Positions 45,184-54,098 of a stretch of DNA of 64,000 bases are shown here, one piece after another (position 1 is the stretch's first letter; each line of letters starts with the position of its first letter). Source of the stretch: Planctomycetota bacterium (lineage in GTDB: Bacteria > Planctomycetota > B15-G4 > SIAN01); the NCBI GenBank assembly GCA_028289345.1, contig JANQQL010000042.1, forward strand, positions 310,001 to 374,000, read 5' to 3'. The notes under the pieces were generated by a model, which made no database searches, had not been told where the DNA came from, and saw nothing but the letters and a program-made list of their open reading frames with translations. The position numbers and the translations under genes are program-made.

Positions 45184-45935
45184 TCCTCGGACGGACGTTC
45201 CGATTCAACCCGGGCGGGGCGATCCCATTCGTCGACCGTTTGACCCAGGAATTCGAAGAGTCGCCGATTCCACGGTTCGTAGATCTCGTGAAGCTGTTCG
45301 CGGACGCGCGGAGAAAGAGAGGTGACGTACTCTCGGGTGTGCCGGCGAGAGTTGAACTCGGTCTGGTACGGACTCACGCCCAGGAACTCGTAGACCCGGT
45401 TGTACTCCACCCGCATGTTGGCACGGACGCGCTCGGAGATGGTGATGTGCAGCTGATCGCGGCGAAAGCCCACGTTCAAGAGTGCGCGAATCTGTTCCAC
45501 GTAGTACCCGCGAGCAATCATGCTCGACCGTTCGCCTTCTTGGAGCAACTCCTCCGGAGATCGTCGCTGCCATGAATCCCAGTGCGGTGGCGCCTGCACT
45601 TGGACATAGTGGTTGTAGGCGGAGTGGAAGCGGCGGACCGGATCACGAAGAGTGATGATCAACTTGGCGTCCGGGTGAACCTGGAACATCTTGCGCCGCG
45701 AATGATCATGAAACATATAGCGAGGCGTCTTCTCGCCGACGCATGGAACTGTCGCGGGAAAGAGCGAACAGTACTCCTCCAAAGACATCTGGTCGTGAGC
45801 GAAGAAGCCCACCTCTTTGGGAAGCACGAAAATGTCGGGATGTCGAGCCAGGTTCTCGGCCATGGCCCATGTGCCGCCCTTTTGCGCGCCGACGATCAAG
45901 AAATCCGGCAAACGCAGTGCTGTGGTCTGTGACAT
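45168..45935 (-). CDS. Sulfotransferase (PAPS-dependent type)
   Basis: 255 residues. FLIVGAQKGGTWAMAENL is the 5'-phosphosulfate loop (usually GxxKxGTT; here Trp follows GT). LIITLRDPVRRFHSAYNHY is the 3'-phosphate-binding segment typical of heparan- and carbohydrate-type sulfotransferases. VGEKTPRYMF contributes to the substrate site. ATG 45935 follows GAGGAGGGGA at a good distance; a longer frame upstream has no support. It probably sulfates a surface glycan, which would fit the DUF5916 and sulfatase-like proteins nearby, but the substrate is unknown. Confidence 0.85.
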   Translation of the reverse strand: MSQTTALRLPDFLIVGAQKGGTWAMAENLARHPDIFVLPKEVGFFAHDQMSLEEYCSLFPATVPCVGEKTPRYMFHDHSRRKMFQVHPDAKLIITLRDPVRRFHSAYNHYVQVQAPPHWDSWQRRSPEELLQEGERSSMIARGYYVEQIRALLNVGFRRDQLHITISERVRANMRVEYNRVYEFLGVSPYQTEFNSRRHTREYVTSLSPRVREQLHEIYEPWNRRLFEFLGQTVDEWDRPARVESERPSEDQRTV

Positions 45936-46043
45936 GGGGATCCCCTCCTCGAGGGGTATCGGCTGCCTCTCCGGGCGGCCTTGAATGGCCCGGTTTCCCG
46001 CGAACGGACCCGGAGATTCGTTGGTCGGACGGGGATCAAGAAA

Positions 46044-46074
46044 GCGCGACCCGGTGCTGGGCACCGGGCCGCGC
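46044..46074 (-). terminator. Terminator of the subtilisin-like gene
   Basis: Stem GCGCG plus CCCGGTGC (46044-46057, one A bulge) pairs with GCACCGGG and CGCGC (46061-46074) around a 3-nt loop. On the minus strand TTTCTTG follows. It lies 25 nt past the stop at 46099. Confidence 0.75.
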
Positions 46075-46098
46075 TCGAAGGTTCACTTTGGGAGAAGC

Positions 46099-49000
46099 TC
46101 AGTTTTCCAAGAGAATGTCGAGGTTGAGATTGCGGATGGTCTCGAGATTGAGGTTGCCGTCTTCGGCCTCGGCCACGTTCGGGTAGGTGCCGCAGCGCTC
46201 CCCGGGCTCGCAAATGGATCCGTCATCGTCGAGATCCACGCCGCACATGAGCCCGAAGCTGGACCGCTGGAACTGGGACAGCTGGTAGGAGTAGTCGTCG
46301 TCGACCGTGGTGGTGTCGGTCCTGACGAGATTCCCGTTGGCATCACGAAGCTCGATGGTTACTTGTCCCACGTCCGGCAACGGAGCCGAACTCTCGGTCA
46401 AGAGAACCTGCACTTCTTGGGGTTCGCCGCCGTTCGAAGCGACGGTCACCGTGGCTTCGTAGACACCGTCGGAAAGGCCAGTCCGATCCGCCCGCAAAAC
46501 GATGGTCTTCACGGAACTGTCATCTGCCAGTTCGTAGTCCAACCAGCTGGCGTCTCCGCCCATCTCTCCATCGATGGTGATCGACTCGACCACGAGCGAT
46601 CCTCCGCCCAGGTTGATCGCCTGGAAGGCAAGATTGGAACCATTCTGACCGAAGTCGAGGGAGGTCGCAGAGACGCTGATCATGGGAGCGGCTGCATTGA
46701 TGGCAGCGTTGGCGTCCAGGAAGCCCGCGCCGTAGAAGGCCTCCTGCCCCGCCGGACCGGGCCGGGCAGTGTCCCGCAGCAGGTTCCTCAACTCGGCCGG
46801 GCTCAAGTTCGGTTGCACGCCGAGAACCAGGCCCGCGACTCCGGAGGCGAGTCCCGTTGCCATCGAGGTGCCCACCAAGTACCCGTAGCCCCCGGTGGCG
46901 CCGCCTCCGGTGGTACTCAGGATTGCTTCCCCGAACGGATCCGCATCCCCTCCCGGCGCCAGGAAGTCGACCTCGAAGCCGGGTCCGTAGTTGGAGAAGC
47001 CAGAGCGCGAGCCAAGGCTGTTGCTGGCGCCGACCGAGATGACCCCGGAGAACGCGGCGGGGTAGAGCACGTTGGGCGTCGGATCGTCGAGCGCGTCGTT
47101 GCCGGTGGCTGCCAAGCAAGCGACCCCCGCGCTGGTGGCCGCATTCACCGCCGATTGCAGCGTGGCCGACACCGAGGGGGTTCCCAGACTCAGATTGATG
47201 ATATCCGCGCGAGTGCCCGGCAGAGTTCCGGACACGTTGGCGAGTCCTGCGGCGTAGCGAATCCCCGCGGCAATGTCAGACACGGTGCCACTTCCGGTGA
47301 TGCCGATCGCTCGGACCGGCATGATCCGACAAGTCCACATGGCACCGACGACGCCCACCGCATTGTTGCCGATGGCGCCCGCCGAACCGGCCACATGGGT
47401 GCCGTGGCTGGGGCTCATGGACTCGCTGGCTTCGTCGTACGGATCCGAGTCCATGCCGTTGCCGTCGGCCGCGTTGCCAATGTCGCTGATGAAGTCGTAG
47501 CCGTCTTGCAAGGTGGCGGCCAAGTCGATGTTTTCGGTCTTGATCCCGCTGTCCACCACGGCGATGACCACGGACTCCGATCCCGTGGACACATCCCAGG
47601 CCGAGGACAGATTCAGCGAGTTGTGGTGCCAAGCTTGCAAGGAATAGAACGTGTCGTTCGGCACCCGCAAGATCTGCGCTCGGTACAGCGGTTCGCACCA
47701 CTCCACTTCCCCGCTTTCATCCAGGGAGTTCAGCAGGGTCATGAGCTGGCGGTCGCGCTCTTGCCGGTTGGTCCGACTGGAGGTCGAGTTGTTGACTCTC
47801 AGGAGTTCCCTGCTGATTCCCGGCGACGCCGACTCGATCTTCAAGGTGCGATGCCCGGCGGGACTGCGTTCGGTCTCGCGCAGAGCGAATCCGGCCTGGC
47901 GCGTGGGCGAGGCGGCACTTCGCACCTCGTCTCGCGGTTGGTACACCAGCTGTCCCGGGACATAGTCGCCGAGTTCAAAATCCAGATACAGAGCCGCCAG
48001 GCCTTGGGCGGTGAACCCATCGGCGACCTGCCGGCGCAGGTAGCGAAGAATCGCTCCCGGCGCGGACGAAGACGGGACGTTGTTCATGGGGGTCAGGTTC
48101 TCCGCGCCACGGGACACCCCGGCCAACACCTGATATCCCGATCCTTCTCCCAAGGTTCCGACGACGAAGTCGATGCCCCGCGCGCTCTCCCACGCTTCCA
48201 GGGATCGAGGCGCAGTGGTCCCGTCTTCGCTGGCGAAGTCGAGGAAGAGAACCGCGTCCGGGTCTCCGTCCAGGGCTTTCTGGCGATCGATCGCCGCCAG
48301 GAAGGTGGTCGACTGCCCGCTGGCCGCCCACAGCCGGACGTCCACGTTGGCTCGCGGTTCCAAGCAGGCTCGGTAACCGTCCAACCCGGCGTCGAAACGA
48401 GTGGCCAGGGCCAAGAGGCCGTCGGCCAATGGCGGCAGTTCACTCACCAGTTCCAGAGTGTCCGGATCGACCGAGTGAATCGAGTCGTTTTGCGGCACGT
48501 GAAGCAGCAGGCCGTCGAAAGAAAGAGCGGAGCTGCCCACGGTCGTGCCGAGATCCGCGGATCGAATGGGAGCGCGAATCGTCCACTCGCTTCCCGTGTG
48601 GGTGATGTCGAACTCGACCAGGGAGTTTTCCGTGGCGTTCCACGTGAACAGGCGAGGCTGGCCGGTGCGAAAGTCTCGAGCGCCGGTCAGGCCTTGGTAG
48701 TTGGCAACGCCCAAAGAGACTTCGAAGCCGACGATGCCGTCCTCAGGGTTCCGGCCGACCAGGGTGGTCACCCCGGTGCTGGTGTCGTGCTTGAGGAACA
48801 GCAGGTGGTCGAGCAGGGCACTGAAGCCACGGACTTCGCCAGCGTGGGGCAAGCGCCATTCCAAGGGCTCTTTGCCAGAAGGAGCGGAGCGCTGTCGGAC
48901 CCAAAGGTCCAAACGATCGTCGAGTAGGAACAGGCCGTCGGCAGAGTCGGTTGCCAGTCGCGGGACGAAGTCTTCCCGGGACACGACTCGAAAGCGATCG

Positions 49001-49356
49001 CCGTCGACGCCGAACAAGTTGCGGGACACGAGGGTGGCTCCCGCCGCGGATGGCACCAGACCATGGAGCCAGAGCTTGGCCTGGGTTTCGCCCCTCAGTG
49101 CCGCCACTCGGCTGGGTCCCAGGGCGCCGACCAAGGAGGCGGTGCCGAGAGTGCCGTTCGGTTCGTGATCCACGGACATGCTGCCGCCCATGGTTTGACC
49201 CACGATGACGGCGCCTTCAATCATTCCGCCAGGATCACTACTACTGCTCCCCCCGGAACCCGCGAGAATTCCACCGGTGATCGGGCCACCGGGCCAGCAC
49301 CCCAGAGGGGCCAAAAGGAACCCCAAACACAAGAATCGAGAAACTCGGTACGACAT
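46099..49356 (-). CDS. Subtilisin-like (S8) serine protease lipoprotein
   Basis: 1085 residues. The start MSYRVSRFLCLGFLLAPLGC is a lipoprotein signal. A large N-terminal region (about 60-580) of beta-rich sequence and a propeptide-like part precede the S8 domain. Catalytic residues are Asp602 (AVVDSGIKTE), His651 (HGTHVAGSAG) and Ser831 (GTSMATGLASG). The oxyanion Asn is probably in AATGNDALDDP. The last 180 residues include a beta domain and an acidic Ca-loop-like DLDDDGSICEPGE. It degrades proteins at the cell surface or outside. Flanked by a terminator and followed upstream by a small lipoprotein gene. Length is well above the family's usual size because of the N-terminal region. Confidence 0.9.
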   Translation of the reverse strand: MSYRVSRFLCLGFLLAPLGCWPGGPITGGILAGSGGSSSSDPGGMIEGAVIVGQTMGGSMSVDHEPNGTLGTASLVGALGPSRVAALRGETQAKLWLHGLVPSAAGATLVSRNLFGVDGDRFRVVSREDFVPRLATDSADGLFLLDDRLDLWVRQRSAPSGKEPLEWRLPHAGEVRGFSALLDHLLFLKHDTSTGVTTLVGRNPEDGIVGFEVSLGVANYQGLTGARDFRTGQPRLFTWNATENSLVEFDITHTGSEWTIRAPIRSADLGTTVGSSALSFDGLLLHVPQNDSIHSVDPDTLELVSELPPLADGLLALATRFDAGLDGYRACLEPRANVDVRLWAASGQSTTFLAAIDRQKALDGDPDAVLFLDFASEDGTTAPRSLEAWESARGIDFVVGTLGEGSGYQVLAGVSRGAENLTPMNNVPSSSAPGAILRYLRRQVADGFTAQGLAALYLDFELGDYVPGQLVYQPRDEVRSAASPTRQAGFALRETERSPAGHRTLKIESASPGISRELLRVNNSTSSRTNRQERDRQLMTLLNSLDESGEVEWCEPLYRAQILRVPNDTFYSLQAWHHNSLNLSSAWDVSTGSESVVIAVVDSGIKTENIDLAATLQDGYDFISDIGNAADGNGMDSDPYDEASESMSPSHGTHVAGSAGAIGNNAVGVVGAMWTCRIMPVRAIGITGSGTVSDIAAGIRYAAGLANVSGTLPGTRADIINLSLGTPSVSATLQSAVNAATSAGVACLAATGNDALDDPTPNVLYPAAFSGVISVGASNSLGSRSGFSNYGPGFEVDFLAPGGDADPFGEAILSTTGGGATGGYGYLVGTSMATGLASGVAGLVLGVQPNLSPAELRNLLRDTARPGPAGQEAFYGAGFLDANAAINAAAPMISVSATSLDFGQNGSNLAFQAINLGGGSLVVESITIDGEMGGDASWLDYELADDSSVKTIVLRADRTGLSDGVYEATVTVASNGGEPQEVQVLLTESSAPLPDVGQVTIELRDANGNLVRTDTTTVDDDYSYQLSQFQRSSFGLMCGVDLDDDGSICEPGERCGTYPNVAEAEDGNLNLETIRNLNLDILLEN

Positions 49357-49459
49357 GATCGGGCCCGCCTTTCAAGCGAAACTGTTGGTCACGTTGATGC
49401 CAACGTGCGTCTTGGTGAAAAATGCATCTGCCGCTGTTCGGGCAAGGAGTGAGTGTTGT

Positions 49460-49777
49460 TCAACGCTCGACAATCGTGGTCTGTCGGTAGAACCCCAAGA
49501 GAGAGGGGATCGCGCTCAGGACGATGTCGGTCACGGTGAATTCGGTGGTGACGCGATAGTCAATGGCGCCTTCGGCGAGTTGCTGGCTGTCGACGGGATT
49601 GCCCATGGCGGTGAGCCCCCACAGCGCAAACCAGTCCGAATCCTGGACGGCGTAGTCTTCCGTCGGACCGATCCCGACGGTGTGTTGGAACGTGAAGCAG
49701 CCAGGCAGCGTCAGCAGCAACAGTGACGCGAGAGCCAGGTTCAGTCCACGAGGGGATCTCGGGCGCGGGTGGTGCAT
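49460..49777 (-). CDS. Small Bor-like lipoprotein
   Basis: 105 residues. The signal ends in a lipobox (LLLLTLPGC), giving a lipoprotein of about 80 residues. The mature part (HTVGIGPTEDYAVQDSDWFALWGL ... RVTTEFTVTDIVLSAIPSLL) resembles Bor/Iss-type small lipoproteins in layout, with a hydrophobic helix near the end. The assignment is tentative. GGAGATCACC precedes ATG 49777. It lies upstream of the protease gene on the same strand, 103 nt away. Confidence 0.65.
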   Translation of the reverse strand: MHHPRPRSPRGLNLALASLLLLTLPGCFTFQHTVGIGPTEDYAVQDSDWFALWGLTAMGNPVDSQQLAEGAIDYRVTTEFTVTDIVLSAIPSLLGFYRQTTIVER

Positions 49778-49802
49778 GGTGATCTCCTAACACTCTCAGG
49801 GT

Positions 49803-49833
49803 TTGACCGGTCGAAAGGAAGGAAACCGGTCAA
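49803..49833. promoter_or_regulatory. Inverted repeat upstream of the small lipoprotein gene
   Basis: TTGACCGGT (49803-49811) and ACCGGTCAA (49825-49833), perfect 9-bp arms with a 13-nt spacer, 25 nt before the start at 49777. An operator or a leader hairpin. Confidence 0.4.
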
Positions 49834-49993
49834 TCAATGCGTTCCGGAGATGCACGCACCCCCGCGAGCGACATCGCGGCGCGACTCAGGCTTTCGCCGC
49901 GCTGGGTCTAGGCATCGAGCGATCCGCCAACGGACACTGAGCGGAAAACTCGAAAACGGCAGGCTTTGCCGTGCTCGGGGGAAGGAGGGGAAA

Positions 49994-50020
49994 AACCGTC
50001 CGGTTTTCAGCCGGATGGTT
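49994..50020 (-). terminator. Intrinsic terminator of the phosphorylase gene
   Basis: AACCGTCCGG (49994-50003) pairs with CCGGATGGTT (50011-50020), ten pairs with one G-U, loop of 7. On the minus strand a run of T follows directly (GGTTTTTCCCC). It lies 29 nt after the stop at 50050. Confidence 0.85.
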
Positions 50021-50049
50021 GAGGGGGAACCCGCAGGGAAACGGCTCGA

Positions 50050-52716
50050 TCAGCCCCAGTGGAACAGGGTTCGATCCCACAAGAGATCCGAGCCGCTGCG
50101 AGCCGGTCGCACTCGCACGGTCAGTCCGAAGCGTCCGGTTCTCTGACAGGCCACGGTGCCATAGAACCCGTGGCCGGTGTGATCGCTGGAGGTGTAGCGG
50201 GTTGGCTCCACGGAGACGTCCTGGAGATGTCCCTCGGCGTCAGGAGTTCCGATCAACACCTCGACCACCAGATCTTGAGGGTCGATTCCGGGAGCTTCCA
50301 CCTGCACGGACACCGGGATCTCCTCACCCACGCCGCGGGCTTTCTGCAAGTCGGTGTCGACGTTGGTGATCTGCACGTCTTGCCAGTTCTCGTCGATGTG
50401 ACGGTGCCACTCGAGGAGCGCTTTCAGTTCCTCACCGTCGTTGCCGGAGAGCCGTTTCCGGCTTTCCAAGGCGGGGCGATAGAAACCGTCGGCGTACTCT
50501 TTCACCATCCGGTCGGAGTTGAACTGGTGACACAGGCTTCCCATCGAGTTCTTGACGCGTTCGAGCCAGGCGTGGGGCAGCTTGTTGCGATCTCGTTCGT
50601 AGAAGAGCGGAACGATCTCGTGCTCCAACAGGTCGTAGAGTGCCGCCGCATCCAGCTCGTCCTGGGCTTCTTCGCTGGCATCCGCGTCGGGCTCACCAAT
50701 GGCCCAGCCGTTGTCCCCGGAGTATCCCTCACACCACCAGCCGTCCAGAATGCTGAGGTTCAACGCGCCGTTGAACGCTGCTTTCATGCCGCTTGTCCCG
50801 CTGGCTTCGTACGGACGCCGTGGCGTGTTCAACCAAACGTCGACCCCGTGAAGGATGGAGCGGGCCAAGTCCAGCTCGTATCCCTCGAGGAACACGATGC
50901 GACCCTCGAACTTCTCTTCGTGGCTGAGGTGCACGATGTTTTGGATGAAACGTTTTCCCGGTTCGTCTTTGGGATGCGCCTTGCCGGCGAAGACGAACTG
51001 AACCGGGCGTTGCACGTCGGTCACAATCCGAGCCAGCCGTTCCACGTCGCGGAACAAGAGAACCGCTCGCTTGTAGGTCGCGAAGCGCCGGCAAAAGCCG
51101 ATGGTCAGGACCTCCGGGTCCAGGACCCGCAGCGTTCGACGGACCGAGGCGGCGGACGTTCCGAAGCGGCGCGCCTGACGTTCCAAGCGCTGGCGAATCT
51201 CGTCGACCAGTTCATGGCGCATCTTGCTGCGCGTGCTCCACAGTTCTTGGTCGGGAATGTCGTGAACCTTGGTCCAAACCGCGGGATCGGTGGCTCGGTT
51301 CGACCAATCGGGTTCGAGGTGCGAGTCGAGGAGCTGGTGTACGCTCGAAGACGTCCACGTGGATGCGTGGATTCCGTTGGTGATCGGTCGAATCGGGGTT
51401 TCTCGGGCCTCCAGGGGTTCCCACAGGTGCTGCCACATCTCGCGACTGACCGTGCCATGCAGCTTGCTGACTGCGTTGCGGAACTTCGACATGCGCAAGC
51501 CGAGCACCGTCATGCAAAAGCGCTGAGGCTCGACCGGCTGCTCGACGTCGGCTTCCTCGTCTTCTTGTTCGGGTTCCGGTTCGGTGTCTTCGCCGTCCCC
51601 GTTGGAAGAAAAACTGGGGTTGCCGAGACCGAGCTCCATCAAGGTTTCCTGGGAGACGCCCATGCGCTCGGCAAACGGCTGGAGGTAGGGGCCGATCAGG
51701 TCTTGCTCGAATTCATCATGTCCTGCGGCAACCGGCGTGTGAGTGGTGAACACGTTCACAGCGGCAGCCATCGTTCGCGCTTCTTCAAAGGTGAGCGAGT
51801 CGGCTTCCATGAAACGAGCGGTCTGCTCGAGGGTGGCGAGGGCGGAGTGGCCTTCGTTCATATGAAACAGGTCTGGCTGGATGCCCAGCGCGGCCAAGGC
51901 GTGCACCCCGCCGACGCCCAGCAACAATTCTTGCTCCAAGCGAATGCGGGTGTCCCCGCCGTACAGACTGGAGCAAAGCGAGCGATCCTGTTCTGGCGCA
52001 TCGGGCAGGTTGGGGTCGAGAAGCAACAAGGGGATTCGACCGACATCGACCTTCCAGACCCAAGAGCGAACGGTTCGCTCGGCCATGGCCACGGACACCG
52101 TCAATGGATCGCCAGAGTCGGTGCGGACCAGCGTCATCGGCATCTGAATGAAGTCGTTCTCGACGTAGCGTTCGGTCTGCCAGCCATCTGCATTGATGCG
52201 CTGCATGAAGTAGCCATTGCGATAGGCCAAGCCGACCGCCACCATCGGGATTCCCAGATCGCTGGCAGACTTGAGGGTGTCCCCCGCAAGCACTCCGAGT
52301 CCTCCTGAGTAGATGGGAAGGCACTCGTGAATGCCGTACTCGGCGCAGAAATAGGCGATGCGCGGGGGCGCGTCCGCCGGCGTGCCGAACCACCCGTCTC
52401 GCTGGCGGTACTGCTGTCGCTCGGCCAACACGCGATCCATGTGCTCCCGGAAATCCGCATCCTCGGCAATTGCCCTCAAACGATCGGGAGGAGTGGCGCC
52501 CAGGAGACGGATGGGGTTGCCGCGCAGCTCGTCAAACTTCCCCGGGGCAATCCGACGGAACAGCTCTTGGGCATCGGCGTTCCACGACCACCAAAGATCG
52601 TTGGCCAGCTCGAGCAACGGCGTCAGCGTGCCAGGGAGTTGTGGCACGACGTGGAACTCACGAATGTTCATCGGGCGGGCTCGTGGAGTAGAGGGAGGCG
52701 CTTCGAGGGGGTTCAT
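50050..52716 (-). CDS. glgP: Alpha-glucan phosphorylase (GT35)
   Basis: 888 residues, with the DUF3417 N-terminal domain (FHVVPQLPGTLTPLLELANDLWWSWN) that marks the thermophile/actinobacterial-type phosphorylases. Other motifs are RIAYFCAEYGIHECLPIYSGGLG, FTTHTPVAAGHDEF, RRFATYKRAVLL and the PLP-lysine segment EASGTSGMKAAFNGALNLSI. Residues about 370-396 are an acidic insert. It releases glucose-1-phosphate from glycogen, the reverse end of the pathway built by glgC and the GH57 branching enzyme. The start is uncertain: ATG 52716 or ATG 52671 (MNIREFHVV); neither has a clear ribosome site. A good terminator follows. Confidence 0.93.
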   Translation of the reverse strand: MNPLEAPPSTPRARPMNIREFHVVPQLPGTLTPLLELANDLWWSWNADAQELFRRIAPGKFDELRGNPIRLLGATPPDRLRAIAEDADFREHMDRVLAERQQYRQRDGWFGTPADAPPRIAYFCAEYGIHECLPIYSGGLGVLAGDTLKSASDLGIPMVAVGLAYRNGYFMQRINADGWQTERYVENDFIQMPMTLVRTDSGDPLTVSVAMAERTVRSWVWKVDVGRIPLLLLDPNLPDAPEQDRSLCSSLYGGDTRIRLEQELLLGVGGVHALAALGIQPDLFHMNEGHSALATLEQTARFMEADSLTFEEARTMAAAVNVFTTHTPVAAGHDEFEQDLIGPYLQPFAERMGVSQETLMELGLGNPSFSSNGDGEDTEPEPEQEDEEADVEQPVEPQRFCMTVLGLRMSKFRNAVSKLHGTVSREMWQHLWEPLEARETPIRPITNGIHASTWTSSSVHQLLDSHLEPDWSNRATDPAVWTKVHDIPDQELWSTRSKMRHELVDEIRQRLERQARRFGTSAASVRRTLRVLDPEVLTIGFCRRFATYKRAVLLFRDVERLARIVTDVQRPVQFVFAGKAHPKDEPGKRFIQNIVHLSHEEKFEGRIVFLEGYELDLARSILHGVDVWLNTPRRPYEASGTSGMKAAFNGALNLSILDGWWCEGYSGDNGWAIGEPDADASEEAQDELDAAALYDLLEHEIVPLFYERDRNKLPHAWLERVKNSMGSLCHQFNSDRMVKEYADGFYRPALESRKRLSGNDGEELKALLEWHRHIDENWQDVQITNVDTDLQKARGVGEEIPVSVQVEAPGIDPQDLVVEVLIGTPDAEGHLQDVSVEPTRYTSSDHTGHGFYGTVACQRTGRFGLTVRVRPARSGSDLLWDRTLFHWG

Positions 52717-52998
52717 GGGGAGCGGGACCGTTGGGGGGCAGAGGGTCGTGGGAAGAGGCGGGGCGGAGCGGCCCGCCGAAGGGCGCAGTCTTGCGAGGGA
52801 TCTGCGCCGCGGCAAGTCGCCCGATTCTGGTTTCGTCGATCGCCGGGAAAAACTTTCATCGCTCTGGGCCGGAGCCCGCCGCGGTCTCGGTTCCTCCCGG
52901 AATTCCCCCCTCAACCTGGGGCAGGGGGAACGCCGAAAGGGAAGGGGTGCCAGCCCCGTCGTGCTTCCCGGGCGCTGGAATTACGGGGGTGGACCATC

Positions 52999-53367
52999 GT
53001 GAGCTTTGCCGAGTTTCTTCTCGAAAAAGGCGTGGTCAGCCCGGAGGACCTGCTCCGGTGCGTGGACTATCGGCGTTGGCTGTTGCCATTCATCGGCACG
53101 CTGGCGGTCAATCGCGGCACCATGAACGCGGTCCAGGTCCTGCAGGTCGTCGAGCGCTGCGAAAATGAGCGGCGTCATTTCGGCGATGTGGCCATCGAAC
53201 TGGGCTACCTCGACGAGGCCCAGGTCCAGGAGCTGCTCGCCGAGCAGGCCGCCGCGCACGAGTCCTTCACTTCGTGTCTGGTGAAGCTCGGGGTGCTGAC
53301 CCGAGTCCAAGCCGAGGACCTCGAGTCCGAGTACCAGGCCCAAGAGAAGGTGCGAACCGCCGTCTGA
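52999..53367 (+). CDS. Small MshEN/GspE-N-like domain protein
   Basis: 122 residues, cytoplasmic. FAEFLLEKGVVSPEDLLRCV and FGDVAIELGYLDEAQVQELLAEQ are two copies of the 'lGe-Li-lG-it-eql-eaL' helix pattern found at the N-terminus of GspE/PilB ATPases, where it can bind cyclic di-GMP; no ATPase is attached. SCLVKLGVLTRVQAEDLE is a third, weaker copy. GTG 52999 follows GGGGGTGG. Divergent from the phosphorylase gene. It may be a stand-alone nucleotide or protein-binding module; function unproven. Confidence 0.7.
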   Translation: MSFAEFLLEKGVVSPEDLLRCVDYRRWLLPFIGTLAVNRGTMNAVQVLQVVERCENERRHFGDVAIELGYLDEAQVQELLAEQAAAHESFTSCLVKLGVLTRVQAEDLESEYQAQEKVRTAV

Positions 53368-53382
53368 CCCGGTTCCGGGTCA
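53365..53382 (+). terminator. Hairpin at the stop codon
   Basis: TGACCCGG-TT-CCGGGTCA: perfect arms beginning at the TGA stop itself. There is no T-run, so it may pause or protect the transcript more than terminate it. Confidence 0.4.
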
Positions 53383-53447
53383 CCTGAGGGCAATCTTCGC
53401 AACCCCTGGATCTTCTCCGATGCTCTGGGCACGTCGAACGGCGTAGC

Positions 53448-54098
53448 ATGGGCTCCATGGGAAACACGCCACTTCCAAAGATGGAACCAGTGACCTTCTC
53501 CGGACCCGCCGGGAACTTGGAGGGGCGCTGGGAGACTCCCCCCTCGCCGGCTCGGTTCGTGGGGGTGATGGGGCACCCGCACCCGGCCCATGGCGGCACC
53601 ATGCAGAACAACGTGGTCGTGCGTGCGGCGCGTGCCATGGTGGCGAGGGGCGGAGCGATCCTCCGCTTCAACTTTCGCGGCGTGGGCCGCAGCGAGGGCA
53701 GCTACGACGAAGGGCGCGGCGAATCCACGGACTACACGGCCGCGATCCAGTTCGTGCGAGCTCGGCAACTCTCCCCTCTGTTGATCGCCGCGGGATTCTC
53801 GTTCGGTTCCATGCGCGCCTACGAGTGTGCTGGCCGAGGAGAAGCGGAGCGCTATCTCGGCATCGCGCCTCCGCTGCGCGAGGGACAGCAGCCGGACTCG
53901 ATTCCCTGCCCCGCAGCGCTCGTGGTGGCCGGGGCAGATGAGCTCGTGCCCGCTCCTTCTGCGGACGAGCTGGGCCGCCGATTCCCCGATCTACGGTCTG
54001 TGAAAACCGTGGATGGATCGGGTCATCTCTTCACCGGGCGGTTGGATGATTTGGTCGCCGCCGTGGACGCCTGCTTGGATGTGCTGCTCGATTCTTGA
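53448..54098 (+). CDS. Alpha/beta hydrolase, dienelactone hydrolase-like
   Basis: 216 residues. GHPHPAHGGTMQNNVV is the opening motif of this small hydrolase subfamily. FRGVGRSEGSYDEGRGE follows, then the nucleophile Ser in AGFSFGSM, an Asp in VVAGADELVP and a His in SGHLF complete the triad. It is cytoplasmic and hydrolyses an unknown ester. The start is ATG 53448 or ATG 53457. Its 3' end overlaps the convergent mutY gene by 76 nt. Confidence 0.88.
   Translation: MGSMGNTPLPKMEPVTFSGPAGNLEGRWETPPSPARFVGVMGHPHPAHGGTMQNNVVVRAARAMVARGGAILRFNFRGVGRSEGSYDEGRGESTDYTAAIQFVRARQLSPLLIAAGFSFGSMRAYECAGRGEAERYLGIAPPLREGQQPDSIPCPAALVVAGADELVPAPSADELGRRFPDLRSVKTVDGSGHLFTGRLDDLVAAVDACLDVLLDS

Noticed and set aside
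45985..48927. Long open frame of 980 codons on the plus strand
   Set aside because: Lies opposite the subtilisin-like protease, which has signal, catalytic triad and terminator. The plus-strand peptide is Arg/Gly/Gln-rich with no motif.
50059..52308. 749-codon plus-strand frame
   Set aside because: Antisense shadow of the alpha-glucan phosphorylase; no family motif.
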